Notes: a model not told the origin generated them from the letters alone. Counted from the first letter of the stretch, positions 10,249-23,154 are shown. The stretch is 50,301 nt of DNA from Gnetum montanum (GCA_015680685.1 MNCI01016265.1:501474-551774), one strand, 5' to 3'. Translations and numbers: made by a program.

Positions 10249-11275
10249 GTATCTTCAACACCTTACACCTTTTTGTTTTTTTGATATTGAATTCTACATT
10301 CTACTTTCCATCGTAACATATCTTTCAAAGCTTCCAAGGGAAAATTTCGAATTTCTTTAACCTATTTCAATCGGCTATTATATTCAGAAGATTAGGTATA
10401 ATGGCTGTAGATCTCGTTCGTGGGTTTCTGCTATGAATGCTTTTTGGCAGCGGTTAGTTTTAGTCTGATATCAAATGTTACGCCTTAGTTGTCGCATGGG
10501 AAGAGTTCACGATTCTCAGCCTTCATCTGTTGCCTATACCGTGCCTTTTAGCTCATGCCATGCACATTGCTGCGTTTTTAGCTGTTTTTTTTTCAACAGA
10601 ATAGAACACTTCCTATTTCAGGACCTTCAGGATATTGTTGTGAAATCATGTTTTTTCTTGCTTGTTGCTTATTTGGGATTATTTAAATTTAGGGGCCCAT
10701 TACCGGTGGTAAATGGTCCTACCCATTCTGCAGAGAATGGTCATGCATTTGACACAATCCTGAGACGAATCAGACAAGGCAGCATCTAAACGCAAGTGAT
10801 ATAGCATATTGCCGAAAGTGAGAATCACAAACAAAATTTATTTTACATTGAAACAAATCTTCAATATTTAATACAAACACAATTCTAAAAAACTGTAGCA
10901 TGTCTCTTATTTCCTAAGAAATAGAAAGCAGTGTAGTAGTTTAGAATCCAATTGCACTTCATACACTTGCCAGTTGCTAAATTATTGCAACAGTAAAATT
11001 CTTTATTGTGCAACACTTCTGACTGAGTTTGCCATTAATTTTAAGAATTTGCAAGTTCTTTTGCTCCATCTCAATCACTATTTTGTTTTTTGTTTGGCAA
11101 TCTTTGATGACCTTTACAAATATTGATATCTGCACCTTTTTGAGCTTTAATTCTCTGATTTGAGAGTTTGGAAATGTGAAGAAAAACAAGAAGTCATATG
11201 TACAGATGAAGGATAGAAACAGAATTTTAGAAATTCCCGAAAGAGAAGAAAACTATTCAGAATAAAGCATATGTG

Positions 11276-11351
11276 AACGTTTCTTTGGACGCTGGGCATC
11301 ATATGAAAGTGCAACGTTTCTTAGGACGTTGGGCATCATATGAAAGTGCAT
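11276..11351. repeat. Tandem duplication, unit about 37 bp
   Basis: AACGTTTCTTTGGACGCTGG..ATATGAAAGTGC is followed at once by AACGTTTCTTAGGACGTTGG..ATATGAAAGTGC, with two differences. Confidence 0.9.
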
Positions 11352-11781
11352 GTATAAGATAGCATTTTCTGAGCTTCCTTTCTTTTCTTTTCCTAAAAAC
11401 CTTTCGTCTTTTATGTTGGCATGGTAACTGATTTTGTTTAAATGCTATTTGGACAATGGCAGTAAAGCATGTTGACCGGCTACAAGATGGTAACTGGTAT
11501 GCCAATGGGTAAGGGCCCTTTAAAGTTCAGTAGTCCTGCCAATTCAATTTCTTCATCTTATTAGATGCTGTATCCTTGTAAGCACTGCAATCTGCATGCT
11601 TACAGACACACTTGACACAACACATATCTATCCAACCAACAACTATTTCCAAAATTGTAATTATTTTTGTTATGTACACTTGCCTTCTATTTTATGATCT
11701 TTATAAACATATATTAACAGATGCATTTTTCTATATATGGGCAAAGCATCTCATCTATGCCTGCCTTTTATTCACAACTAG

Positions 11782-11932
11782 TTATAACATGTGCATTGGT
11801 ACCTTTGTCGTCACCTTGCAATATTTCACAGAAGGAACATGATGAGTCGGTTAAGGNTTATAACATGTGCATTGGTACCTTTGTCATCACCTTGCAATAT
11901 TTCACAGAAGGAACATGATGAGTCGGTTAAGG
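11782..11932. repeat. Duplicated 75 bp flanking a single N (assembly gap)
   Basis: Bases 11782-11856 and 11858-11932 are the same 75-mer with one difference (GTCGTCACC versus GTCATCACC), separated by one N at 11857. This is what an unmerged contig overlap looks like. A real tandem repeat is less likely. Confidence 0.85.
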
Positions 11933-11939
11933 AGGCTTA

Positions 11940-14087
11940 TTAGTTAATTTCTCAGTCAATAACATTGTTGCTTTACATGCATATTGAATTTACTTGAACA
12001 CGGAAGTAACATAAGGAGATTGAACTTTAAACAAACATACAGGTAAGTAAATAACTTAAATCTGTTAAATGTATTATATAACTTTGTAAGATTAATGATA
12101 CATTTATGGATCATGACAACTGAATCTGGTAATTGAAACAAAAGGGATATGTGATTCTTGGTCTTGACTGACAAATCTGTTAGTGTCATAGTGCACAAAT
12201 GGGCACAACAGAATTTTTTGAAACTGATAAGCACAGGTCTGATTATGTTTCCTAGCTTGGAGGTCAATCACGACCTCAATCACAACTGACCTTTCAAGTC
12301 AGGATGTTTGTTTTTTCAATGAATTGCAACAATTACCATGACTTGTGTCGTGTCCTTGAAATAGGGTTGCAAAAATCAACTAGATAACCTTTTTTTTGGT
12401 GCAATTTTGGTAGTGATTCACAACAAATGTAATACAGGTCACAATGAACTCAAAATGCCAAAATTATGTTTGATCTTGCTCAAATCTGTTGTGCCAAGTC
12501 TTGTCCAAGATAATTTGATCGAGAATTCTGTACAAAGAGCTTCAATTTGGAGTCCTTCAGTCATTGAATATTGTGAGAAATGAAATTGGAAAATATGATG
12601 TTAAATAATGTTGTAGAATTATGAGAGAGAAGCATGAGTAACCATAGACTTGAGAGTAGTCAATGGGAGTTTGTGAGTGAATGAGAGAGAATATGAGGTG
12701 AGATGTGAGGAATGTGAGTATTTTCAGATAATGTGGGTGAGAGCAATGTAATTGAATGCAATCTGAGAGTAAATGAGACTTGAGAGATTAAAATGTTTCA
12801 AAGCTTTTTACACTCTTTCATATCATTCTTGATGTTATATTATGTCATTAAAAATAAGAGAAGACACACACATATATGGACTTTGTATGGGGCCATTGTT
12901 TTGGAGGGACCAATATAAACAAAATTGCTTTTTTATACATAGTTTGGGGCCAATATATATTCTAGGCACACTTACCTTTTTTTAAATTTTGAAATGACTC
13001 TTCAACTTCTAGACTTATGACTTTTGGATAACCTTTTTATAAAAAACAAATATTTTTAACACTACTAAGTACTATTAAACTCCTAAAAGTTTCAACAACA
13101 TATGACATAAAAATGGCCTAGGAATGACTCCATATTCACACTATTGCTAACAATTAGCTCTTTCATTTGTATACCAAGACCAATCCATTTCGTTTAATGT
13201 GTCAACAAGTATGAAAAACACCTATAATATTATTATCTAACAAAAGTTGATGCTTAACTACATCTCTGGAGTCTCAGAAATGTATAAAGACTTGAACCAG
13301 TTGTTCACATATGTATGTTAGCCTTATGGAGACACAAGGACTTGCATGAATTTTTTCTTTGGTCATGAAACTTGCCAAGTTACGATGTTTATACCATCTT
13401 GCATTGTCCAAAAATGCTACCATAAATTCAAAATTCTATATACACAATTTTCATGCCCTTTGTCATGACATCACCTCGAGGCTCAATGCTTATCCTAAAA
13501 GCCTAACCTCTTTTCATGCCTTGTCCACATAAAAAATGTTCAATTAAGTTGTGTCATAGTAACTACCATGAGAACACCATCCAACATTGCTCCCACATAT
13601 GTAAATTGTCCTTGAAAGATGCAACACATTCTGTATGGTTTTGGATTGGATGGACCATGATCAACAATGTCGATTTATTCAATCCTTTTTTACAAAAGTT
13701 GTACTTTGTAATATGCTACATGATATAACCTTTGTCAACAGTTTTATTCTCAGACATTTTTGCAGAGATATAATGCATATTAATGATAAATATAGAAAAT
13801 GTTATTTTGTATATGTATTTTCCTCAAAATAATAGGCAACCATTTTGCTGTTTGTAGTCATCAAGGTTTGGGTTTTTTCTTTGGGTCAAATTTTAATTAT
13901 TACATTAAGCTAGTGGTGGAAGGTTTTAACCAATGATATTATTATTTTATGTAGGGTGTAATTGGTTAGTTCTTTTGTGTTAGTTATTTAATTCTGTAAC
14001 AAATTTTATAGTTTTTGTTTCTTCTGGTGGTTTGGCTGTTTCATTACCATACGCAAGTTTGGATTCATTTTTGTTTAATCCCTGCAG
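11940..14087 (+). other. LIN37: First intron, 3' part; GA-rich patch
   Basis: No gene or transposon domain seen. Bases 12590-12790 are purine-rich with loose GTGAG/GAGAGA repetition. The rest is AT-rich intron sequence with long T runs. Confidence 0.4.
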
Positions 14088-14146
14088 ACAAGTAAAGGGA
14101 ACAATGCTGAAACACTGGATGTCAAACAATGTGTGAATGATTCGTG
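14088..14146 (+). CDS. LIN37: LIN37-like gene, internal exon
   Basis: The acceptor is TTTAATCCCTGCAG|ACA and the donor is TCGTG|GTAGTA. Length is 59 nt, phase 0 in and phase 2 out. It encodes TSKGNNAETLDVKQCVNDS plus two bases of a Trp codon completed by the next exon. The frame is open only in this phase. No known motif is seen here; the assignment rests on phase match with the neighbours. Confidence 0.65.
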
Positions 14147-14250
14147 GTAGTACTGAATCAATTGGTTCCATTATGTCATTTCATGCAAACCATGAATTAT
14201 TTAAGGATTTATTTTTCTCACACGTGATTTCATGTTATTTTTTTTAACAG

Positions 14251-14299
14251 GGAAAAGGCAGGAGCGAATGGTCTAGTAGTTTCTATTAAGGACAGAAAA
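14251..14299 (+). CDS. LIN37: LIN37-like gene, internal exon
   Basis: The acceptor is TTTTTTAACAG|GGA and the donor is AGAAAA|GTAAGC. Length is 49 nt; with two bases from the previous exon it gives 17 codons (W, then EKAGANGLVVSIKDRK) and leaves phase 0. The DR-x-V-x-L pattern formed with the next exon (DRK then VQL) matches the segment just before the LIN37 core in animals. A 104-bp intron separates it from the previous exon. Confidence 0.72.
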
Positions 14300-15002
14300 G
14301 TAAGCAGTGTGCTCATTTATTATTTGTTCAATCCTATAACTTTTTCTGATGCAAGTTTTTTTTATTATGACATTATTCACAAAACAAGTTCAATAGTTAT
14401 CAAATGTGCATATATCTAGTAATTTTGCTATCAATTCCTAAGCTTACGAATTGTATCCTTCTTCAGTTTTTGATTTCCCAGTGAATTCTCTTAGTTGGGT
14501 TTGCAAGTTCAGTAATTCTCTAACATGAGTCTTGTGGCTTGGGAATTTAATACTGTTTAATATGCACATGAAACTGATATTTTAAGCTTTAAATGTAGTT
14601 CTCTTGTTGCAACAGAATCAATTAGTTTATCTTCAAACTTATAATAAATTTGCAAATTGGAAATGTATTGGTTGTAGATAATTTCAAGAAGCTTTATGGA
14701 GAAGTCATTAGTGGGATTGATCGACCGTACAGCTCTTATAACTTTGTAAGCAGACACAAGTTTTCAGTTACAAGCGGTCATGGATAGACTTGGTTTCACT
14801 TGTTTGACTTCTTGCATGCGATAACCCTGTCAGCCACATCTCTAGTAGCAGAGTATCACAAGGTTAGAATTAAAACCTGCATCAGAGCCACATACACAAT
14901 CATGAGAGAAAACATGAGAGATATTTCAAATGTGAGCATCAGAATAAAACAATCATAACAGAGCATTTAATAAGCTACACTAGAAACTAGAATCATGAGG
15001 TT

Positions 15003-15215
15003 GGCTACATGAGTTCTCTTTCACCATTTGCCTTTATAAAGAGCTAGATCCTTTTTTATTTGCAATTTCTGGAGATCATCTTCAACTATTTTTTTCCATG
15101 TTTTTCTTAGTCTTCTTTTTGGTAGCCTTCTTGGAATAGTGAGGTAACAACCTCTTTTAATAGGCTTATTATCCTTCTTTCTGCTGAGACACATGTTATT
15201 CGGGGGCATGGTAAA
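15003..15215 (-). pseudogene. RTE-clade LINE, C-terminal fragment
   Basis: The minus frame (15021-15209) contains RRLRKTWKKIVEDDLQKL followed by KDLALYKGKW. This is the conserved RTE C-terminus (R..KTW..V...DL..L....LA.DR..W). A TGA follows GKW, then THVAN, the decayed form of the HVADP that ends these proteins. Only this tail is present, as expected for a 5'-truncated insertion. It lies in the LIN37 intron, antisense to the gene. Confidence 0.7.
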
Positions 15216-15499
15216 AATAGATGTTCCTAGGTGTTAGGTAGCTAGCTAGCTACAGTAATTCATTGTCAAATCCTTTGCCTACCTTAGTTGGTTAGTTCAT
15301 GTTTATAGGATAAATGCATCAAGATGATGAAGTTTCCTATGCTGTTGTTGAAATTTGTAAAGACTAATTTTTATATCATTTGAATTGTACTATGTAAGCT
15401 TTAAAATTTGGTATTGATGTACTTTGTGACTATAGGAACTACTACAACCAACCTCTAAAAATTCATTACAATTTTTAGTATATCTTCAATTCTAAGGAT

Positions 15500-15860
15500 A
15501 AGGGCTAGACTTACACTAACAACCAATTTTAGACACCAACAAGCCCAAAACATAAAATGGAAATTGTAAGCTATAAAAGAAAATAGAATAGGAGACAAGG
15601 ATTTACATGGTAAAATCCTTCAATGTGAAAGGAAACACTCCTAGGAAAGTAGGCAGATTTGATTATGAATTTAGAGAGATGTGTCTTTTAGTACATCCAC
15701 AGCTCTCTATTTTCCTGCTTTAATGATAGGCAACCAAGTGAATACAGCAGGCATCTCCGAAAGTCAAATGTATCAATCAAATGCAGTTTCCCAATCAATA
15801 GGGGTAGATAAATACAATCAGTTACAATAAAATTAATTCATAATGGTTAGGGGAAGCAGT
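15500..15860 (-). repeat. Possible antisense LTR end of a copia-like element
   Basis: Read on the minus strand it gives GGAGTGTTTCCTTTCACATT, GATTTTACCATGTAAATCC, then a T-rich stretch and TTGTTGGTGTCTAAAATTGG. This follows the usual order at the 3' end of plant copia LTRs just before a TTGG primer-binding site. No second copy or coding domain is present, so this is a weak call. Confidence 0.35.
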
Positions 15861-17130
15861 TATAAACTTCTTAACCAAAATCAGAGAGAGAATCTAGGAC
15901 ATGATAGAGGTTTCTGTTCAGGAAGCATTGTGCATTCCTTTTGTTCTAGATCTATAATGCCCAGGAAGTTGTTGCTAGATAACATATTCACGATTGTCCC
16001 TAGTTGCTACATATTCTGCATAGGACATAGTCTCCTTTTTTTTCTTTTTGGCTTTTTTAATATATAGGGTGCTGATAACAAGCGTAAGAAAGCAGCTTAC
16101 CTAGTAGTTGAGCAGAGCGTTTCTTTGTATCTAGCTAACTCAGGATTTTAGCGTACCAGCAGTCTTAGGTAAGAATATCTTTTGTATATTATTCCTAGCC
16201 CTTGAGTTTTCTTCAAATATTTCAATACGCAAAGGACAACGTTCAAATGGGTTTGTCTTATCTCTTGCATAAATCTAAGCATCTAACCAAGCCTCCAACT
16301 GTAGATCTGATATCTGGCTAAGTAGATATAAGGTAAATTAAGCTACTGAAATGTTTTTGGTTGTTTTTGTTGCATTCGACTTTTCTGTGTCATCAGTAAT
16401 TTTAGCTTTACAACTTATTTATGTTTTGATGATGACTTCAGATGTAACATGTAGACCAAAATTTGCAAGGCAAATATCAGGGATTAAAATCTGAGGTTAA
16501 GTCTTTTTTTAATTGTTGCACTGGTTTCTGATCACTTCCAGCAATTCACATACTGTCAATGATAACTGGGTCATGGCTGCATTCATTTTCAACCTCCTGA
16601 TGAACAACAGGCGGCATATAAAAAATGTTTGTGTTTTTGGGATGTTTCAACAGTGCAGTCAAGACTGTCTGCTTTCTGATTGCATTTCCTCGTTAATCAA
16701 GGATATGTTCATGTGCTTGAAACGTTTGAGATGTGGAAATATTTCTAGGAATGTTTTCTCTGGACAAATTGTTTTTTAATTAAACTCTTGTCAGTTGTTA
16801 AATAATAGACACAACAAACTACATTGAACATCTGTATATGGAAATTTATAGTCTCGTAGCTTCCTTTCTATGCAGACACATTTCTAAGCCTTTGCATGGA
16901 GCTATGTTATTGAATTTTATGAATTGAGGAAATCGATATAATCTGGAATTGATTATAAGTTTGTGATGGTTACATCAGATCTAAATTATTGTATAGCAGA
17001 GCCAATATCTAAATCCGATTTATCTATGTGCATTTCCCTCATTTATGATTGGAACTTGAAATTTTCATTTTTTAAATGTAAAACCTAAGGCATGTTTTTC
17101 AAAAGATATCCACCACATTAATAAAATCAT
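15861..17130. other. Unassigned intron sequence
   Basis: No coding or transposon motif recognised. Open frames at 15843-16067 and 16513-16779 show no family resemblance and no splice context. Confidence 0.4.
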
Positions 17131-17439
17131 GTAGTGTGTTTTTATGAGAAAGGCTGAGATGTATTAACTAGAAATAAAGTACACAAAAATGGGACCAGTG
17201 GGGTGAAGGTATGGATTGATAGCCTGTCGATGACCTGAACATTGTTTGGGTGGTTTCTAATTATGGCATAACTTGTAGAACCTTAGAAATCAAAACTCCT
17301 GCAACAAAAGCCATGTACAAAAAGACAACAAGCAGAGGCCTCCATCAAGTGAAAAGAAGGAAATGAGAAGTACAGTGGGGCTTTAAATCCTTATGCACAT
17401 GATTGATGATAGCCCTATCTTCCATGAATTTTATAAATT

Positions 17440-18118
17440 TATAAGCTTCATTTAATCATTGAAGCTCTGCCTATCTACGACAAACTTCCTTGAGTTTGAG
17501 GTGAAGGGTCTTATTTGCATGAAGCAGAGTGGCATGTTGGAGCATCATGATTTTAATCTTTCAGTCGGATGACTTGCACTTGAACTATGAAAACATTGGG
17601 ACAGTTACTAGTAGACAACCAGAGTTCCATGGAAGCCTGAATGGTGACAGGGTATTGCTGCTTCATTTCCAACCTCTCCCATTCTTCTTGCTTTCTTCGG
17701 TAGATCTCTTTTTGACTATGCTGCTTAGCATTTGCTTCCAAATCTCTTCTTGTCGCATGAGCTCTTCTACTTGTCTCTTGTGCACCTCAACCAATCTTGT
17801 CTCTTGTAGTTCTTGTCGAATCTGGATTCTTAGATGCTTCACCTTAATAGTGCAATGAGTCTCATTTTCTTGCCTTTTCTCTACTTGCTTAGTGATTTCG
17901 CAGATCTTCGCATCAATGAAATCTTGTGCTGTTTGCTTAGTAGCCACCACGATATCACAAATCCTTTTGTCTACCTCTTTTTGGACTTGCAGCTATAGAG
18001 CATGGAGGTGTGTACCAACTTGCGCTTCAATAAATCTCTTAATGTTAGCCTAAAAAAGAAAACAATTGCTTGGAACCCCCGGTTGCAAGGAGGGTGCATT
18101 GTTGTCCATTGAAGCAGG
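17440..18118 (-). pseudogene. Coiled-coil part of the LINE 3' ORF (copy C)
   Basis: The minus frame 17663-17950 is a charged helical segment (KQVEKRQENETH, RQELQETRLVEVHKRQVEEL, MRQEEIWKQML), and 17553-17741 continues with RRKQEEWERLEM. The heptad-like Glu/Lys/Arg/Leu composition predicts a coiled coil. It corresponds to 24590-24900 in copy A. The J-like segment that follows in copy A is not recognisable here. Confidence 0.5.
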
Positions 18119-18123
18119 ATGCC
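18119..18123. repeat. Left target-site duplication ATGCC of the inserted LTR
   Basis: ATGCC directly before TGTAACAACC; the same five bases occur at 20830-20834. Confidence 0.55.
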
Positions 18124-20829
18124 TGTAACAACCTTTAACTTTGTATGGACGAACAAGGTATTATGTAGGATAAGAACCAATGAAACGACAAAGAAATTGA
18201 TGCTACATAACTAATCATAACCATGAATAAGATATCATCTATATTCTATGGTAATAAAAAATCACCTACGGCCATTAGTAATGGAAGTATAATAGGAATA
18301 TAAAATTTATTATCAAGTGGTAAGGCCATAAAGCATATATGGATCATCTGAAATAGACATAAAAGTATGAATAAAAGCAGATTATGATAGTAGTAATTTC
18401 AACCTCTAACACATCCAACCAAGCATATTGGACTAATAACAAGTCTCATATTTCCAGTCCAAGGCTGAGCAAATATAGCATTAACCATCTAATAAAATGT
18501 CTCAGCAAGAAAAGTATCATAACAAAAGAAAAATGCATATAGCTCCATAATCATTTGCATCTACAGACTGCCAACATGTCCAACTACTCTACCGCTGCCT
18601 ATAAAGAGGAATATGTCAGTCCAATGTGATTGAGTAAGGATAAGCTGTAGAAGTTCACTAATCAACCTAGAGACAAGCATTAAGAAGTTGAAAGGTATAC
18701 ACATGGGAGTAACTGACCTGCAAAACATGTTATCATCCACATCTGTAATCATGTTAGGATGAAATGCCACACACTTCTCACATGTCCCATCACCTCCTAC
18801 TCAAGAAATCAAGCATATTAAACAAATACACAAGCCACAAGATGAAGAGTTTATGAGCAAGTCATCACATTATGCTATTACAACTATTGGAATGGCCTCC
18901 CTTACCGGTTTAGGCAATAGCATCTGTCTTACAATGCCATTAGCACTATTGGGAATCACATCACTTCCCTCACCAATCTAGGCAATCTCAACAGCCGCAA
19001 TATGCCATCAGGACTATTGGGATCATTCCCTCACTAGTCTAGCCATTCGTAATCATTTTAACATGCCATTAGATCTATTGGGCTCTTGCCTTCAGTAGTC
19101 TAGGTGATCAGCTTGAATCTTCATCATTGTCCATGACACATACCAACAAACATCCAAAACTAAGAGATCCCATACATTTTTGCATGGAGACCAATCACAA
19201 CATTGGCGGTGGGAACCAATCAACTTGGCTTCACAAAGCATTGCAGGCATCAAGACCTCTTTCATTCAATTCACAGTACATTCTAAGACTTCACAATATT
19301 CCTAAGACAATACCACATGGTCAAAACTCATCTAACATGGTATTGCGGGGTCACATGAGACATCAGAGAACTAGGGTCTAGGCACATAGATGAGACATAT
19401 GGATTTAGAGGGGGTGAGCTATTGGTGAGATGTTTAGGAGGGGATGAGATGTCTTGGGAAGGCAAGATGTTTGGACTCTTAATGCTAAGCTTTGTGTGAG
19501 ATGTCTTGACGACATATGGGATGTTTGGCTAGACCAGGGTAGATCTTGGGGAAGATGTTTGGGATCACATGGGATGTCTTGTACAGTTGTAGAAGGAAGA
19601 GTAAATGATGCTAAAAACTTAAATTCTAGCCTTTGTTGACTGAGATGTTAAAACTTAGGAGAAAACACACCCAACCAACCTCCAAGGTCCAAATTCATGT
19701 AAGCACAAGTCTAAACACAACCTTTGGCAAAAACAAGAGAAAACTGTGGGCAACCTTTACCAATTGACTGTTACACTGAGAATACATCAGAGCAAGGCAT
19801 TTGATCCATTCATAGCAGAAATGGAATCACACATGCACAATCCATCACAACATAATCAAGAAAGGAAAATTCATGGCAAATCCTTACTAGGAAACATCAT
19901 CAAAGAAGCCTTAGGTGACATAGCTCACATGACACGCATCCACTAGGTTCCTAATCAAGCACAATAATCATCAAGGAGAGATACACCAAACCAAAGGAAA
20001 GATCTGCTTCCCAAAGCATGAAAACGTAGAACCTCCTATTTTGCTTCCTAAATATCTACCAGAGAGAATGAAAACCCCAAAAATCAAATTTATTGGAAAA
20101 ATCCTAGTTAAATCCTAGGTTTGTTGTTTTTGGTGCCAAACTAATAGTTCCATCATTTAATCATATTTCCTCCTTTATTAAGGCTAGTCATCTCATGCTT
20201 AAATAATAATCCATGTTGCCCAATAAATTGCTAAAATATCTTCTTGTAAAATAAAAGATAACTTTACTTTTGATTAAGCTTAAGCCATCATTGCTAGGTT
20301 ACGAGTTCAAATCCCATCACAGGTGAAATAATCATTGCTATTATTCAAGGCTTCTAAGCTATCCTATAAATCATGCTCATCAATCACAAGCAACGTTCAA
20401 TAAATACATGCCTCACATATAATATCAACACACTATCACAACATTATACTTGTTGGATTGTTTCCCTTGTGGAGAACTTCCCTAGCATCAAGATTCTTGG
20501 CTACAAAGTCTGATAGGTTTAGTGCACATATGAAGCTGCAATCATAGTCATAAGCATGTGCTAGCACATCTTTACAATGCATATAATATAAAGCATGTAA
20601 ACATCCTCATAACCCACTATCATAATAAACATTATTAGCATGATGTCAAAACCACTCTACAGTTCAAGCCATAGCTATCATACATAGCCCAACACCAGCT
20701 AATCCCAAGTAAAGGCATGAACACAACCATACGTGATCTAGCCACAACGCACACACTAGCTAAAGTGTACGCAAGGCCTAAACCATTTACATACAATAGG
20801 GTTAAGGGCTCTAAAACAGGGGTGACATA
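18124..20829. mobile_element. Solo-LTR-like element inside LINE copy C
   Basis: Starts TGTAACAACC and ends GGGGTGACATA, a decayed form of the TGTAACACC..GGTGTTACA ends found in many plant gypsy LTRs. It is flanked by identical ATGCC. About 2.7 kb, with no coding domain. Inside: a degenerate tandem array of about 65-bp units at 18897-19140 (ATGCCATTAG..CTATTGGG, TCACTAGTCTAGGCAAT) and scattered GAGATGTCTTG/GAGACAT words at 19325-19650. Removing it brings together two parts of the LINE 3' ORF. Confidence 0.5.
20262..20330 (+). repeat. tRNA-like B-box sequence (possible SINE trace)
   Basis: GGTTACGAGTTCAAATCCC resembles a Pol III B box, preceded about 35 bases upstream by a TTAAGCTTAAGCC A-box-like word. 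Short and isolated; weak. Confidence 0.2.
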
Positions 20830-20834
20830 ATGCC

Positions 20835-21200
20835 ACCCTTTACTGCCCAACTCGTACTTTGCTAGAGAATTGCATGGCTCTTGTTCTTACTAGGTGCAAA
20901 GCTTATGGGAGTAGCAGGTCTTGAATCTTCCCCAAAGTGATAGAGGAGGGATTGGAACAACCATGGCTTTAGCATTTGCCTTTGCCATATGCCAAAGGGC
21001 AAAGATTAGGCTAGAGCACTTGTTCGGTTTCCTTTGCTTAATGTAGGCATGAAAGAAATGGGGCAAATTCATTGGATGGTAGAGATGTAGGCACTCAAGA
21101 AAGCTAAAGTGAACATCCAATAGCTTGGACATATTTCCTAGTTAAACAAAGAAATGTTCAACTAGCTTAGTGAACTAATGCCAAGGCCGAGGAGGAGATG
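20835..21200 (-). pseudogene. Middle part of the LINE 3' ORF (copy C)
   Basis: The minus frame 20890-21132 reads LLDVHFSFLECLHLYHPMNL, PHFFHAY and LIFALWHMAKA. The same pattern (HF.F...L...MN.P.FF.A......LILALWHA) occurs at 25051-25245 and 30189-30389, so it is a conserved coding module of a repeat family. Function unknown. Confidence 0.6.
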
Positions 21201-21499
21201 ACAACAACACTTGGTCACTTGATGAAGTAGAAATGTATTGCTGAAAAAACAAGGCAGTGTCTTGAAGGCTTTAAGCATGTGGGAAAATCACTTCTCCTTT
21301 AGTAGGGGTTCCAAGTGCAGTGGCAATGTTGGCCTCACCCATCAAGAAAACAAGGCTGTGAAATTGAACATGGTTGTCATTCTAATGCTAGAAGAAACTC
21401 ATGGTAGGGAAATTCTATTCTCCCTTTACCTGCTGGAGAACGTTGTCCTCGTTGACAATGATAACCATCCTTGAGTTATCCATGTCTTGTTCACAATTC

Positions 21500-22680
21500 T
21501 GAACTGAAGATTCAAAGGTTGGGTAATGCTCATGGTATTTTACAGTTTGCACTAGAGAATGTTGATTGTTAGAGTTTCATTTTATGCCTTCTTTGGTCAA
21601 CACTGATATACCAGGATCAATATAATGAGTCAAGGGAGTTATTGTAACTTTGATCTATAAAAGATGATTGGAATTCATAATAGTTTCTATAGTTACAAGT
21701 ATAGTAAGTCTAACTAGCTACTTGCGAATCCTCTGATTGATGAATAAAGTCATGTTGATCTAGTTCATAGATCAACACTTATTATAAGCTATTATAGGTA
21801 GTCTATAACTAGTATTGGTTTTGGTAGATTATACATCATCTTTGGGCTTGCTATTACTTTAGACTAGGTTAAACTAAGTAGGCAAGAAATTTTTGTATTT
21901 TAGTGGTGTTGCTCCTTCCTTGGTAATGGTACAGATTTTATATTGTTGTAGTATCTTTTGCATTGTGTGCGCATGGCATAGTTATGATGTTGATAAGTAA
22001 ATTATTATTCTTAGTCTTATGTGGGCTGGGCCACTCTAGACTCCTTTAGTGATCCACAATGAAGTTGGTTTAGCTGTTCTTCAATAACTGATGCATTACT
22101 ACTTTAATCATACTATGTCCTCATCTTTGTAGATACTCATTTTGTGAAACCTTCATTCAAGTTCAACATGCTTAATTTCTTTAATCTTGGTCCTTGATGC
22201 ACCAATCCTCCTTTTGACATTAGGCATATCTGAGACATTGACTTCACCTATTCCTTATGATCTAGGACTTACGTTTTTCTTCAAGTACCATTTAGAAGAG
22301 GTAGGAGATTCTTTATGGGAACATCTTATCTTGCTTATAAGTTGGAGTTGTTCTTCATTTCTTGTGGTTTTTATGAACCACATATCCTTATCTTTTCTTG
22401 GCTTATGAATGCCTTTTGTTCTTGTTGTTCCAGTGCTATGATTGATTACTTCGTTGATTCACATGTTGATCTATATGTTTACAAGGTGGATTCTAGGACT
22501 TCTTTGTACCTTGTAAATAGTTGCACCTCTTCGTCGTTCTAACCTTTCGTAATTAAAAACTAATGATTGTATCTTGATTAGAGGATATATTTTAACATTG
22601 ACTTTATAGATTTAGCATGGGTTTAGGGTTGGTGGGAGAGGTGGGTTGGTCGATGAGTGAAATCTTGATCTCTTTTAAGT
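21500..22680. other. Unassigned insert, possible gypsy integrase tail
   Basis: No clear family. On the + strand at 22310-22420 SYLAYKLEL followed by PHILIFSWL resembles the VAYKLELP..HPVFHVS segment near the end of some gypsy integrases, but the match is short and frameshifted. The rest is unassigned. Confidence 0.3.
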
Positions 22681-23115
22681 GGTTGCATTTAAGCTTTAAT
22701 CCAGGTTTTACAACATGAGAAGCAAATACCTTACCATCATCCAAAACTCCTATACTTCCTTGCCTTTCTTGATTCTATCGAACAAGGTGAGTCTTAAGGC
22801 CATGTTTCTTGTTGCTTCAAATGAACAACTTAACAATGGAATTAACCTTTTGAACAACAATGGGAGGGAAAAGAATAGAGGCTATGTACCTAGTCATGGT
22901 GGTGAGGACGAAGCTAGCTAATAAGATATTGTCCTTACTACTCAAAAATGTATTAGTTCACATCTTGACCATAGATTGAATTCGTCAAATCAAGCCTTTT
23001 CACATGGCTTTCCTATTCCAAGCAAAAATAGGAATCCCCAAGTATGTTTCCTGTGTGACCTCCAATACCACCCTTAAAAGCCCTAAGATTTGTTGCTTCA
23101 ATTCATGCCCCTGCG
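22680..23115 (-). pseudogene. LINE reverse transcriptase C-terminal part (copy C)
   Basis: On the minus strand: VTQETYLGIPIFAWNRKA, a KGLI.RIQSM.K block, FLSSKDNILLASFVLTTM, ASILFPPIVVQKVNSIVKLF, and a decayed GGLGVLD-like end. This is the order found after the catalytic core in plant L1 LINEs (YLG.P, L..R.......LS.AGR..L..SVL.....Y). Stops are present. Confidence 0.75.
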
Positions 23116-23133
23116 GCAGAGGCTCGGGTGGGT

Positions 23134-23154
23134 TGGGGGGGGGGGGGGGGGGGG
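23134..23154. repeat. Poly-G run of about 21 bases
   Basis: An uninterrupted G run preceded by GGGTT, inside the antisense LINE RT region. Confidence 0.9.

Larger units (their letters stand above)
10249..11940 (+). other. LIN37: First intron, 5' part
   Basis: No transposon domain recognised. The open frame at 10475-10789 has no usable donor and ends in TAA, so I do not call it an exon. It contains the 37-bp tandem pair at 11276-11351 and the assembly gap at 11857. Confidence 0.4.

Noticed and set aside
10475-10789. Open frame of 104 codons in the first LIN37 intron
   Set aside because: No donor with matching phase, TAA near its end, no family resemblance.
18897-19140. CRISPR-like spaced repeats
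   Set aside because: Units are degenerate, spacing is irregular, and the setting is a plant LTR.
22187-22542. Overlapping + strand frames of about 75 codons
   Set aside because: Only a short AYKLEL resemblance to gypsy integrase; not enough for a gene call.
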